Below the pieces are notes generated by a model, which did no database searches, was not told where the DNA came from, and saw nothing but the letters and a program-made list of their open reading frames with translations. From Siphonodentalium dalli (taxonomy: Eukaryota; Mollusca; Scaphopoda; Gadilida; Siphonodentaliidae), in contig CP136061.1 of the NCBI GenBank assembly GCA_032622095.1, forward strand, positions 84,604,324-84,668,323: a DNA stretch of 64,000 nt, written 5' to 3'. The position numbers and the translations under genes are program-made. Shown here one piece after another: positions 22,501-37,500 of this stretch (the first letter of the stretch is position 1; the number at the start of each line of letters is the position of its first letter).

Positions 22501-25500
22501 TAATCATAGACTCAATCACAAGAATAAAGAGTAGAACATTAATCATAGACTCAATCACAAGAATAAAGAGTAGAACATTAATCATAGACTCAATCACAAG
22601 AATAAAGAGTAGAACATTAATCATAGACTCAATCACAAGAATAAAGAGTAGAACATTAATCATAGACTCAATCACAAGAATAAAGAGTAGAACATTAATC
22701 ATAGACTCAATCACAAGAATAAAGAGTAGAACATTTATCATAGACTCAATCACAAGAATAAAGAGTAGAACATTAATCATAGACTCAATCACAAGAATAA
22801 AGAGAACATTAATCATAGACTCAATCACAAGAATAAAGAGTAGAACATTAATCATAGACTCAATCACAAGAATAAAGAGAACATTAATCATAGACTCAAT
22901 CACAAGAATAAAGAGTAGAACATTAATCATAGACTCAATCACAAGAATAAAGAGTAGAACATTAATCATAGACTCAATCACAAGAATAAAGAGTAGAACA
23001 TTAATCATAGACTCAATCACAAGAATAAAGAGAACATTAATCATAGACTCAATCACAAGAATAAAGAGTAGAACATTAATCATAGACTCAATCACAAGAA
23101 TAAAGAGAACATTGATTATATATTGGTGGTGAGGGTTAATTATTATATATTTGAGTTCGATAACATGTGTCTATGGATTTGGTGGTGAGGGTTAATTATT
23201 ATATATTTGAGATGGATAGAATGTGTCTATGGATTTGGTGGCGAGGGTTAATTATTATATATTTGAGTTGGATAGCATGTGTCTATGGATTTGGTGGTGT
23301 GGGTTAATTATTATATATTTGAGATGGATAGAATGTGTCTATGGATTTGGTGGTGAGGGTTAATTATTATATATTTGAGTTGGATAGCATGTGTCTATGG
23401 ATTTGGTGGTGAGGGTTAATTATTATATATTTGAGTTGGATAACATGTGTCTATGGATTTGGTGGTGAGGGTTAATTATTATATATTTGAGTTCGATAAC
23501 ATGTGTCTATGGATTTGGTGGTGAGGGTTAATTATTATATATTTGAGTTCGATAACATGTGTCTATGGATTTGGTGGTGAGGGTTAATTATTATATATTT
23601 GAGTTCGATAACATGTGTCTATGGATTTGGTGGTGAGGGTTAATTATTATATATTTGAGTTCGATAACATGTGTCTATGGATTTGGTGGTGAGGGTTAAT
23701 TATTATATATTTGAGTTCGATAACATGTGTCTATGGATTTGGTGGTGAGGGTTAATTATTATATATTTGAGTTCGATAACATGTGTCTATGGATTTGGTG
23801 GTGAGGGTTAATTATTATATATTTGAGTTCGATAACATGTGTCTATGGATTTGGTGGTGAGGGTTAATTATTATATATTTGAGTTCGATAACATGTGTCT
23901 ATGGATTTGGTGGTGAGGGTTAATTATTATATATTTGAGTTCGATAACATGTGTCTATGGATTTGGTGGTGAGGGTTAATTATTATATATTTGAGTTCGA
24001 TAACATGTGTCTATGGATTTGGTGGTGAGGGTTAATTATTATATATTTGAGTTCGATAACATGTGTCTATGGATTTGGTGGTGAGGGTTAATTATTATAT
24101 ATTTGAGTTCGATAACATGTGTCTATGGATTTGGTGGTGAGGGTTAATCTATCTATTATATATTTTGAAAGATCTGTGTGTTTGTGTGTGTGTGTGTTTG
24201 TGTGTTTGAAATCGATGGAATCGAAAACGACTAAGCCAATTTCGATGAAACTTGGTATTTGGATGTGTTTTCGGCCGGAGACGAACATAGGCATATTTAT
24301 TTGTCCGTGCGAGGTCAACTTTTCACGTGCGGAGGTCAAATCTATTTTTAAGCCGTTTTTGCGCTAATATATTTCAGTTCGGTGCTCACAAATCGATTCG
24401 ATATAGCGCGAATAATAAATTGCCAGTCATATAATTTGCACGGTTAGAATCTGTGTGGCTTCATCTTTCCAACGATATATAATATGTATGTATCCGTTTT
24501 AGTTATCTGCCTCAATTATTAGGTACAAGTGGTACGATGCTTTTATCAGGATAAAATCAATGCGTAATTTCTATGACGTCGTCAGAGGTCATAAAGTTAG
24601 ATTACGTTAACTCTCACCCTGCCGATGCATTTGACTGTGTCGCGTTAACTCATCACCGGCCGAGGTATCCGCAAATGACATTGGGCTATATATCTCGGAA
24701 ACGGGTGTAGCTATCGACTTGAAATTTGGTATGTGAATGTATCTTGCCCCGGATACGAATTTTATCGGGTCGCCGAGCACGTGCGCGCATGCGCAGACCA
24801 GATCTAGGAAACGGGTGGAGCAATCGACTTGAAATTTGGTTTTTGAATAGCCCGGACGAAGTCGGGTCACCTTCTAGTACTATATATTTTGAGACTTCGT
24901 ATATATGTGTGTGTGTGTGTGTGTACTTCATAGAATCCAAAACGCGTGTAAAGATTGAGCTCAAACTTCCTATGTAAGTGTCAAATCCCACCGACACGAC
25001 CGTGGTCGTGGTTTAGAGAAGCTCAGAGCACCCGTTCTCCAATCTCAAATCACCGCAAAGGCACGGCGGGGGTTAATCAAGTGATTATTTAATGAGCGTT
25101 TGTTTTTGACGCATCTCTATAAAGAGCGTCTGTTTCCCATTCAACGTTATTCGCATCTGCAGAGTTATACGGGAACGCAAACGTTATCGCTCGAAATTTA
25201 TTCCCTGTGAGCACGGATGGCGCGCTTTGTTTTTACCGAAATCATCCCAGATAATCACGAATATAGCATCAGATTTCTCCCCAGATATACCGTTATAAAG
25301 CTACTGGAATCTGCCAATCTACGGGAAATTCCAGGGAATGCCGATTGAGCTCAAACTTGCTACCTACGGGAAGTGTCATATATATGAGTGTGTCCATTAT
25401 AGACTCTAACCGATTGATCTCAAACTTGCTAAATAAGAAAATAGCCCCCAAGCCGTAAATATCAACAACAACGATATTACTAAATACACGTTTTCGGCAA

Positions 25501-28500
25501 TGTGAGAGTTTTCGGGGAGCCGTGATGCCAACAACAACGACCCGAAGACAGATTTCCCGACGGGAAGCGTTTGTTTTAAATTCAATGCAATGTTATCGTA
25601 GAGAGCTTTCGCGAAACAAAGAATGCGTTGTCTGTCGTTCCTAGGAAGGGGGGATTTCTACAGGTAAATTTTTCCGCCAGAAACAAAAAAATTAATTAAA
25701 ACAATTTACAATTTAATTAAAACAATTTAAAATTAAAAAAAATTAACAATAAAAAAACAATTCAGAAACAAAATATATTAAATTTAAAAAACATTAAATT
25801 CATATTCAAAAATAAAAAACAAAAATAAATAAAAACAAAATAATTACAAAAATGTCATGTTTCTGAAACAAAGCCATGGGACGAATGCCGCCAGTGGCGG
25901 GCTAACCTGCTAGTTATTATATATTTGAGTTGGATAGCATGTGTCTATGGATTTGGTGGTGAGGGTTAATTATTATATATTTGAGTTCGATAACATGTGT
26001 CTATGGAATTGGTGGTGAGGGTTAATTATTATATATTTGAGATGGATAGAATGTGTCTATGGATTTGGTGGTGAGGGTTAATTATTATATATTTGAGTTC
26101 GATAGAATGTGTCTATGGATTTGGTGGTGAGGGTTAATTATTTTATAAGCTGATCATTGGAAAGATACAATGTTTGTAAAAAGCAGAAATGTAAAAAAAA
26201 CAGGTAGGCCTGCTGAAGCTGTGTCAGTACAAGATGGTAAAAATTACGTAGAATTACTCCCATTTGATCACATGGATAAGTACAAACTGTATACACCGTC
26301 AGCATGCCCATTCCTGAGGATAAGCCCAGGGTATGATTTTCGCTCCCAAACAATCATGGGTTGTCCTCGTAGATAAGTTCACCCTCATTTTTAGAACAGA
26401 GGGCGAGTATACATTGAATGTCAGGTTATCAACTATCAACTTTGAATGAAGATGTCAAAAATTCATGCACAAAAATAGCATTTATGTAGTTAATTTCCAT
26501 TGCAAACTCATTAATACTACCTGCCCCATTGTGTTTCACAAAATGCTGTATCACAACATATAAGATGATCTTTGTGTCTTATTTAAAATAATTACATGTA
26601 CATGTACTCTTAACATAATAAAAAAAATTTTGTATTATTTTCAACAACAAAAATGTGATCGCGTCGGATACTCTCAGGTGCCAAATAATAGTGTCAGCAC
26701 GATTATTAATTTTGGAGAAAATTCCCAAACGATCACTATTATTTGGAATTGAGACATAGAGTGAAATTGCCATCACTATTATTAATTTCAGCCTAAATCC
26801 CCACACATCACTATTATTAGGCCATTAGGATTATTAGGCACCTGAGAGTAGCATGTGTCTACTGATGAACAGCGGATGGTTGATCAGGACATCGAAATTG
26901 ATTTATACCCTACATGGCATTATGTGTACCCTACGTGGTATTATGTGTACCCTACATGGCATTATGTGTACCCTACCTGGTATTATGTGTACCCTACATG
27001 GTATTATGTGTACCCTACATAGTCTTGGTACACATAAAAAAGTGCACAGGAGACACACTGTCTAAAAGGGACCTAGCCTGTAGCTAAGTTGTTTATAATT
27101 GTATGTTCAATCTGTAATTGATTAATTGTGCTATTGCACAGATACTATACTGCCCTAAGTGAACGTTCAGACGACCACGATTCAATCGTAAGTGGAAAGC
27201 ATGTGTCTATGGATTTGGTGGTGAGGGTTAATTATTTTATATTTGAGTTGGATATCATGTGTCTATGGTTTTTGGTGGTGAGGGTTAATTATTATCTAAG
27301 CTGATCATTTGAAAGATACAAACAATGTCTGTAAAAAGCAGAAATGTATAACATTATGTAGAATTACTCCCCTTTGATCACTTGGATAACTACATAAATC
27401 ATGTTTTTGTGGGATGGATGCAAAGTGTTATTTATTTCTAAACCAATCAACTGATTCCAAAAACTTATACAGGTGATGGGTGTGGATGGGATGGACTGAT
27501 GAACGGCAGATGGTTGATCCGGACATCAAAATGATTTATATTCTACATGGTATTATGTGTATCCTAAGTGGTATTATGTGTACCCTACATGCTATTAAGT
27601 GTACCCTACATGGTCTGGGTACACATAAAAAGCACACAGGCGACACACTGTCCAACAAGGACCTACATGTAGCCTGTAGCTAAGTTGTTTATAATTGTAT
27701 GTTCAATCTGTAATTGATTAATTGTGCTATTGCACAGATACTATACTGCCCTAAGTGAACGTTCAGACGACCACGATTCAATTGTAACTGGAAAGATTTC
27801 CATCGTAGGAAGTAACCGATAGTTGGACTGCGCATGCTCAAGTCAAAATCGCAAGTAAAAAAATAATATCAAGCACTGTTTGATTTTAGATGCGAAATCG
27901 TGGCGTATCATTGGTTACCTCCAATCGCAGTCGTGTGTACATAAAAATCATGGCTGGAAAGATCGCAGGGTAGTCAATCACATGCTTTACGAACAACCTA
28001 AGATATTATCATGTACGATGGCAATTGTGTAACAAACTATCTACGATCTTGTCAGGCCCGATTCCTCAACTTGCGATTGTATCGTGGTCGTCTGAACATG
28101 CACTAAGTAATTGACCCAGTAACTGGGATTATTATGCGTCTATAACTGCAGTCAAACCGTAACTAGACCGTGACTGCAGTTGATGGTTCCATGATGGTGC
28201 TGTGGCACCGCGATAGAATGCGGTAAAGAAATCCCAGCTATATTCCTTGACTGTCGATACACTTCAGCTAACTGCTGAATTTTGGCGAATTTCATTTCTA
28301 TGACATATACCAGCATATACTGGTATAAGTTTGCGGACCCCAGTTCAACAAGTCATTTACATAGGGCACTACAGTATAGACCAAAGTGTGCACTTATATT
28401 AATCTTCACAATTGTGGGTGTACATTTGGTGGGAAGGGTGAATTTCATTTCTATGACATATACAGGTATATATAGATATGCTGGAGCAGCAATTGTACTG

Positions 28501-31500
28501 GAAATTACCATTTCATACAGTTGACAATTACATGCGTTTTAACCACAAAATCATGTTGTTTTGCAATTTATAACTGCGTTTAAAGTCTAAACGAAATGCG
28601 GTTTAATTGGGGCCATCCAAATTTGTATAGGTGCCAAATTGGGTACCATGTTTGAAAAACATATCTCAATCCATGCGAATGATTAATCATGATGGCACAT
28701 GATCGTCAATAGTCCAAGTCTTCTCGTACTAAAACTAGCTAAGATTTTGGGATGGAGAGATGCTAGTATTTAGTCCGAGATCGCGCGCATAGCCTTCTTA
28801 TGACACGAGTTAAGCGTTAATGACCCGCTCAAATAAAACCACAATTATATGAAATAAAATATCACAATTGCGACAATAAAAGATATTTTCCGCAGAAGAC
28901 ATGCTATTTGATCTGAACCCCACATCAGTTGTGAATTGAAAGCGGTAATTTAATGCGAAAAGAGACATTTACCGCAATGATTAAATTTTTTTAAAAGTAT
29001 GCGAACTCAGTTGACCTCGCGAACTGTGTTCGGCATTTTCCGTTGAAAATATTCTGTAGATTTTCGACTGACAACGCAAATTACGATGAATTCTCCATTG
29101 TAATCGTAATTATGTGTGTCAATAAATAAAAAATAAATAGATTAATTAAACATTGAAGATATAAATGTAATACATTAAATAAATTACGGGGAATTACAAC
29201 CCTCTCAAAGTTTAAAACAGTGTAAACACAACGAGCATTAGAATAAATAATATGGTGCTACATTTCCCACATTTGGTGGACTTCAGCGAAATTAAGATAT
29301 ATACTAAGCGAACAGAGCAATATACTGCTCTTGTTAAGCACACAAAAAATCAAACAAAATTTGTATAAATTTTTAACCTTAAGTTTGAAAAGTCCCACTA
29401 AAACGGAAGAACTATATTTCGAAACTGTGTGATTCGGTATATAGCATCATGTATTGCTTTGTTAGGTAAATCGAGTAAAATACACCACAGATTCCCGCCA
29501 CAGATCCTGGGCGTAACTCGTGTCATAAGAAGGCTATGCGCGCGATCTCGGACTAAATACTAGCATCTCTCCATCCCAAAATCTTAGCTAGTTTTAGTAC
29601 GAGAAGACTTGGACTAGATTGTAATGAAGGAGCATGTCAATGTCATTCAGAAAGGCAAACTTGTGGCACTATTAAAGAAAGTAAGCTGGCCCAAAAGGTT
29701 ACACAACAAATTTTATCCTGAGACTGTTTGTTTGCTGCATTATTACTGCAGAAATTTGACTGCGTACTGGGATGAGCAATCCCAGTTTCCACCAAAACAG
29801 GGAAAAGGAGCATTTGGTACCGTCAAATTTAACTATAATTGTTAAAGTGATGTGAAACACTCCAGTAGGGTGATCAAACAGCGTCCTGAATCGAGATGTA
29901 AATATTTACAATTGAGCGTAGTTCAGACAGTGTTTTCTATGGAGTGGTATGGTCAATTTCTTTGAAATTTTCTGCGTTTGTTATAGAATGCTACATTCCC
30001 CAGGTTTGTATAGCGCCTGAGTACTAACTTATCAATTTCACGCACCCGAACAAGTCCATAATATTCTTTAAATATAACTATAATAGTTGTATTGAGGATG
30101 TGCCTGACCTGTATACAAGGTGGACTCTTCCATTCAGTTATAAAAGTATCCTGGGTGTTCAGGACAAATAAGTGTAGAAGGATTCCTATTTATCAGAGGG
30201 AAATGTTCAGATAATAAGATTTTTGAACGTAATATTATCAGAACATATTCTAATGGATAACTAATCGTCAATGAAACAAACAAACTGGTTGGTTGCTTAT
30301 TATGTAAATGTGTGTAATGATGTCGTATGATTTTTCTATATATCGTGAAACTGAATTTCTGCCATGGTTCACTAAATAGGGGTTAAAATCACATGACTTC
30401 TGGTCACTTATTGCCATCGAATTGATATCCCATCTCGAAGCAATTGACCGACCAAAGTGATTGCCAAAGTGTGGAATTGGCAATGGACCAATGGAAAAAA
30501 TATGAAATTGGCTAATTCGGGACAGACCTCAGGATCTACAGTATGCGCAGACAGCTAACGATTAATAAGATCCATACTGACCTGGTAGCTGTACTCGATG
30601 ACGGACAAAGGTCCATGGCAGGATGAATATCAGTGAATATGTCTGAAATAAAACATGTAACTATGAGGATGAATACCAGCGAATATGTCTGCAATAACAC
30701 TATTTATGATATGCTTACCTACAAAATAGGGAAAAATTACCAAAACGTAGATCGTATTATGTATCTCTTTGAAGCTCACTGAAATACAATTTTTTTATTT
30801 CATTATAGCTTTCATTATTTCACTGTAGCTCGATGAATGAGTCGAATGACGTCATGATTTTTTCCTTGAGAGGGGTTTGCTACCTCTTAGCTGATTGGTG
30901 TCAGAAATTTGAGTCAACAATACACGATGGTGCTTTCTGTGTATTGTTCCCCGAACACATTGGACACATAAAAAGTTGTACTTAAAGCGCTATTCCAAGT
31001 TTCCTTCGACGTAAACCAGCTAGTGAAATTGGTAGAAACTATACTGATTTATGTCAAAGCATTCTCACTTTACCTGTTTATAATGGACTTTAACCCTTTA
31101 CCCAACAGAACGGCCCTGTGCCAATGCATTCTCTTATATATGCGAGTCGACCATATACCATAGGTCGCCTCGCATATATAAGAGAATGCATCGGCTTAAC
31201 ACATATTAAAAACGATAAAATTTTCAAAGAATGTAGAAAAATATTATATAAAAATTGTTAATAAATGTAAGAAAAAATTATAAAGTTGTTAAAGAATTTT
31301 TTAGGCCAATGCATTCTCTTATATATGCGAGGCGACCTATGGTCGACTCGCATATATAAGAGAATGCATTGGCACAGGGCATAACTGTAACCATCACAAT
31401 GTGGTCAATGAACCGGTTCCAATGATATCCATATTTGTATGGTGTTATTGAGACAGACCGAAGATATTTTAGGCTGTTGAAGCTTTATTTGGGCGTTTTT

Positions 31501-34500
31501 GGCCGTTTTGTTGGGTAAAGGGTTAAAGAGATAATCCATCTTTAAATGTGTTAATTTTATAAGTTAACCCTTTGAGTGCCAGGTCAATTTTTGTATCAAC
31601 ACATATACCCTGTGCCAATGCATTCTCTTATATATGCGAGTCGACCATAGGTCGCCTCGCATATATAAGAGAATGCATTGGCCTAACAATTTTTTACAAT
31701 TTTAATAATTTTTTCTTGTATTCTTTAACAATTTTATAATTTCACCCATACAGAGCCCCAGACAAACATGAGCAGACGACACTCTTCTATAATATGCTTC
31801 TATATACATTGTATGTGTGGGGCTCCCTGCAGGATTAAAGGGTTAAATTACCCGCCTATCTAAAATCACCTATGATGATAATGAAATATTACAATTTTGA
31901 AAGTAACCTGGTTCAGAATAGTTCTGGCTTGTATTCCATTAGAGGTATACAATAATATGTATTCAATGGCTGTGATTCAGTTGAATTCAGTTTGACTCTC
32001 GTCAATGGGTGTGGAATAATATACAATACACGATTCAGCTCGGATACTCACTAGGAAGAAGAATATGGAGCTGGACAGCCAGAATATCATGCCGCCGTGC
32101 GCGAATATATCGAAGCTTTCTGTCTCATTGTGTGACGTTTGTATGTGGAACTTTGGATCTGGATACCGAAACTCCAATGCACCCTAGGAACAAAAATATC
32201 AGAATTCATCAAAAACCAAAGCTATAATTAAATTATACAGGATTATGGTCTCAGAACAGGCTATGAAATGGGAGGGGAGATATGGTGTATAACCCGTTCC
32301 ATATTATGGGTGGTTCGTGGCGTATCCCCCAGGAATCTTCTTAGTATCCGAGGAAAATTATAGACCAGCTAAGAGATTTACTGCGAATTATGATAGAAAA
32401 AAAAACCACCTTATACAGTAATGCTCTAAATAATCGACTCCTTAATAGAGATGGGCGGTTGTGAAATTTTGCCTCGGTTTCGGTTTCGGTTGTGGAAAAA
32501 GAGTTGAGTCTCGGTTTCGGTTTCTATTAATAAAAATTACTAATGTGAACAAAATCTAATTATGCTTCATTATATTACAAAGAAAACACACCAATTGTAT
32601 CACCATAACTTGTGAGGTACATGTCCTTTTATAATATTAAATTATGTATCATATTGTTACTATTACATGTATATTGTTAATGTCCATGTCGAGTGGCAGT
32701 GCTAGAATGCAAGTGAGTCTGTGTATTGTGTATGACTGCAATTCAGCATCATATGATCATAAGTGTGAAATAATATAATGATCATTTATATTGGCATAAA
32801 ACTAAATTACTAATGTGTGTGACTAGATATATGTGTATAGTTATGATTTGAAAAATAAAATTGGAAATAAACAACAAAATGAAAATAAAACATGACTAGA
32901 ATCTCTCAATCACATTATCTGGCTATATGCCCATTACCATATTTAGGGAACATAATATTGTACACACTATACAGTATACATGCATCCAATACAAGTCACC
33001 TGAATGAGTGCTATTTCTCAACAGTTTACCGACAAACGGTATAATTCATTCCGGCTCCGATTCCGGCATAACATTTTTAATCAACGGCGCACAAATATAT
33101 TTGACGATTTAACATCCAAACAGTGATAAAAACTAATAGGGAATGCGGGTAACAATCATTGATACCTTTTGATATCGTATCCTCGTTATCAAATTCACCT
33201 TTCAGAGTATTTGTACGGCCTTAATGATTAAAATAACATGAGAAATAAACTGACTTGTGTTGTGTTTACTAGTAAATACTACAGCGAAAATAGGTGTACA
33301 CGGAAGCAACGTAATTAATTCGTCGCGCGATTTCACCATGCGAACTCCTTTCTGCATATATTACAGGCGGCACACTTAGATTTCTTATCTTTCTTTGAAA
33401 AATATTTCCACACAGGACTCGTTTGTTCGTCGTGTTCTGCCATGATTACAGGAAGTTGTGACAACCGAAACAACGGGTTTTCCCAACTTACCACGGTTGT
33501 CATTTCCGGTTTTTCCCGACAACCGAAACCGAACTGATTCCACGGTTAACCGCCCATCTCTACTCCTTAACCACAGTAGAATTATGGGTAACTTTTCAGG
33601 ATTTAGTCGGAAATATGGCTTGTTGCCATTCATCGGAAAGCTCTCCCCAAGAGCTTTCAGATGAATGGCAACAAGCCATATTTCCGACTAAATCCTGAAA
33701 AGTTGTATTTCTGAAGTAACGATTTCAGTGAGTGTGGTGTGTTATCGAACAGTTTCAACGCACGTAGTCGGCGATGTGGTGGATACACGGAATAAGGTGA
33801 TGCGGGCACAGGTGGAACTCTCGGGGAGAGCTTTCAGATGAATGGCAACAAGCCATATTTCCGACTAAATCCTGAAAAGTTACCCATAATTCCGACCTGA
33901 TATAGCTGACAATTATTGATTAAAAATTATTTGAATTATCATATTGGATAAGATGTGTTTATGGAATGAGTGGACAGGGTTAATATTTTCTAAGCCAATT
34001 ATAAACCAAATGTTATTAAAAAATCCACAGAGGTCAGTGATATGAAATATAAACTCAATTGGATAAAAAATAAAATATAGTTTAGTTATCAAATCAGATA
34101 GGAAATAAGTGTGGTGAAGGGTTAATTTCCAAGGGGATAAACAGATTGACACAAATAAGTTAAAATGTTCTTAACAAGACAGTCAATGACTGTGGGGTCG
34201 TTCACCAGACTGTAAAGACTGAGAAGACTGGGACTCTGAAGACTACAATAGTCTGTATGTTGTTTTATCACATAATTTGGCCATAAAAGCAGTTTCATAA
34301 TTATCGGTAATAGACACGTTTAATATCAGCGCGTGTGATGACGTCACGGCGTTCTTCAAATCACTTGCGATCGCTGTAGTTTATGATTGTTGTTTTCGAT
34401 GAATATTTCGCGTTGCTTCTGGTTTATTTGATCATGTGATAAAAGGTATCTCACACTCGTCCTATTTTATACGTAATTTATCAACCTCGTCCTCTAAATT

Positions 34501-37500
34501 CTATTTGAGCCTCGGTAAACCTCGGCTCAAATCGAATTTAGTGAACTCGGTTGATAAATTCCGTATAAAATAGAAACTCATGTGAGATCCTCTATATAAC
34601 ATAATTTATTTTTCAAAATTTTAATTGAAAAAAAAAATTTGAGCAAGGAGTAAAATTTACTGGGTTTTTTTTTATTTAAATTTTTTTTTTGGGGTTAAAT
34701 TTAGCAAAAGGAGTTAAATCTAAAAACTTAAATCTAAAAATAGTTTTTTTTTTAAAGATATTGACCCTGCCCTATCTTTTTTAAAGATATTGACCCCATT
34801 TGAACAAATCTGAACCCCAGTAAACCAAAGACCCTTCATACCAAATATGAATTCATTCGGCCTGATGCCACTTGAGAAGAAGTCGTTTTAAGAATTACTA
34901 TGGAGGGAAAGAGTTATGGCCCTGGCTTCGGAACTAATTGACCCAGTGACCTCATTTGAACAAATCTGAATACCAGTCACCTAGGGAAAATCCACACCAA
35001 TTATGAACCCATTCGGTCCTATGGATCTGGAGAAGATGTTCAAAGAATTGTTGATGGACGGACGACGAGTGATGACTTTTGCTCCACAGGAGACTTCGTC
35101 TCAGGTGAGCTAAAAAAGATGTCACCGGTCTTAGAAACAAAATCCATGCAAGTAAAGGTGGATTATTATCATTATAAACCTGGAGATAGAATCTGAGAAT
35201 TTAAATTAAAATATCACAAAAGCATAAAATTGGTGACCAGGGTTAATACATGTAACCCATTAAATGATGGAACTGTACCCAGTATGTCACTTGAATGTAT
35301 CATAGATACAATGCTAATATTTCAAATGTGTTGATAAACAAATACCACAGCTGGCACACACAATTACAGTAATCTCCCTGCTGCCCACTAGCAGAAAGAA
35401 TTATAATTTATTGTTTATTTAATCTGAGAGACCAAGTGTATGGTGATTGATGGGCCAATTCTATATTGCCCAGATAATGGATCATTTTCAATTAATCTCA
35501 AGATGTCTGTATTTAAAATGGATCAAATAGATTTTGATGGCATGCATTTATGTAGCTTAAAATAATATGCCAGGCGGGCTAGCATCAGGGTATAATGAGT
35601 TCAACTGGATAGTGGTGGTTAAGATTATAATATTGGAACAGCCAAGCCTGAATCTAGTGTCTGACATTTGCAGAATGAGGTCCCTAAAGGGTGAATTTAG
35701 TGACGCAATCCTGCAATGTGGGCTAGCATCATCAAATTCACCCTCTGGGGACCTCATTCTGCTTAGGCCCTCAACTGCTATGGGAGACATAGAAACAGAC
35801 TGATGTCCTCCAGTTAAAGTTGGTGATGTGCACCCATTGGGCACCTCAATTATCCATTTTATCTTCTGCAAATTTGGGGGATATAGAAACTAAACAGAAG
35901 TGAAAAGGTAAGTATAAATGTCAAATTAAGACCCTATATACTTCCCTGAAGATGAGGCATAAGGAGACTGAGGTCCCTGGAGAGTGTATTTGACAATGCT
36001 AGCATAATGTGCAGGGCAGCATCACTAAATTCACCCACTGGGGACCACATTCTGCAAATGTCAGACACACAGGCATTTTGTTTTGATTTGATATTAATGA
36101 CACACATGGGACATGACTGTGAAGCAGTTGTTTACTGTTCACAACTGTCTGCCAGATAACATCTCATTATGACTGTGTTATTAACTCTCTCTGTCTAGAG
36201 CTAATACCACTGGCTGAATCTGCTGGTGGAAGAGGTGAGATGGGTGGGGTACTGTTAGTTGGTGGTCTGGGTCATGAGGGGGGAGGGTGATGGAAAGGGA
36301 CAGTTTCCATGCTATCATTCAAGATTTTTATAACCCTGCGGATGTTACAATGGTGTTTGTTTTTCTAAAAAAAATTTCTTCTGGACAGTGTGTGCAGGGG
36401 CGGGGCAGAGTGGGGGGTATATGTGGGGGGGACTTTTTTTTTTTAATTGAGCAAGGATTTCAATTTAAAAATATAGAGTTATGTCCCTGGCCCGGCCCCT
36501 ATTTGACGCAGTGACCCCATTTGAACAAATCTGAAACCAGTCACCCAAGGACCCTCCATACCAAATAGTAGCTGAATCGGCCCAATGGTTCTAAACAAGA
36601 AGTCGTTCTAAGAATTACCATGGAGGAATAGAGTTATGGCCCTGGTTTCGCAACTATCTGACTTGGAGACCTCATTTTAACAAATCTGATTAACAGTTAC
36701 CTAGGGAACATCCACAAAAATATGAATCCATTCGGTCCTATGGAACTTTAGAAGAAGATGTTCAAAGAATTGTTCACGGACGGACGGATGGATGGATGGA
36801 TGGACGTACAACGGACGAGGAGTGATGACTATAGCTCCACCGGAGACTTCGTCTCAGGTGAGCTAAAAAGGATGTGACTGTTAAAAATCCATGCAGTAAT
36901 TCCATTACCTATACGTCCAAGGATCTGGTAATGCCAGAATTGTTATTAACACTCCAGCTCAGCCCAAATATTAACAATACGCGGGCGAGCAGCTACTCAT
37001 TAGCTATTAACAATATGCAGGCGAGCAGCTATTCAATAGATATTAGGGAGTGTAGGGGTTTAGTGAAATCTAGTTCTGACAGTTTATTGTGGCATACATG
37101 TAAGCTTGAAAATGTAATTTTCTTTTGCCGCTTTCGAAATAATCTGACCGATGGCCAATTTGGCCACTGAGAGCATGAACCCGGACTATACTGTATATAC
37201 ATGTAGTACACTATTCTAGTAGTTACCTGTGTGACTGAATAAACTAAAGCTACGAATGACGTGACTAACAGGACTCTCCTTATGCTTGTTTTACTGTCTA
37301 AATGACCTGAAAAAAATCAATGTTTGTAAATAATATAAAAGTCTGTATAACGTCACCACTAAAGGGTCCCATGTTACTCGCAGAGTTATTAAAGGGACCC
37401 ATGTTACTCACAGAGTTATTAAAGGGACCCATGTTACTCACAGAGTTATTAAAGGGACACATGTTACTAGCAGAGTTATTAAAGAGACCCATGTTACTCA

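Larger units (their letters stand above)
26146..27790. repeat. Two-copy segmental duplication in intron 7
   Basis: Blocks 26146-27188 and 27291-27790 share AAGCTGATCATT.GAAAGATACAA, GTAAAAAGCAGAAATGTA, GGATGGTTGATC-type sequence, a small tandem array and the end GCCCTAAGTGAACGTTCAG. The first copy is longer and carries a MITE at 26669-26850. Confidence 0.75.
32416..33893. mobile_element. Tc1/mariner-like MITE, copy 3, split by a hAT element
   Basis: TA-CAGTAATGCTCTAAATAATC begins at 32414. After 30 bp it is broken by the hAT element and resumes at 33571 with the hairpin. The right arm breaks at 33706; ~115 bp of other sequence follows, then a second partial right arm (33822-33893) lacking the terminus. 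Confidence 0.75.

Noticed and set aside
21338-23095. 585-codon minus-strand ORF
   Set aside because: It is the 39/36-bp minisatellite read through plus exon 8; only the last part after the acceptor at 21519 is coding, and the true exon ends at 21417.
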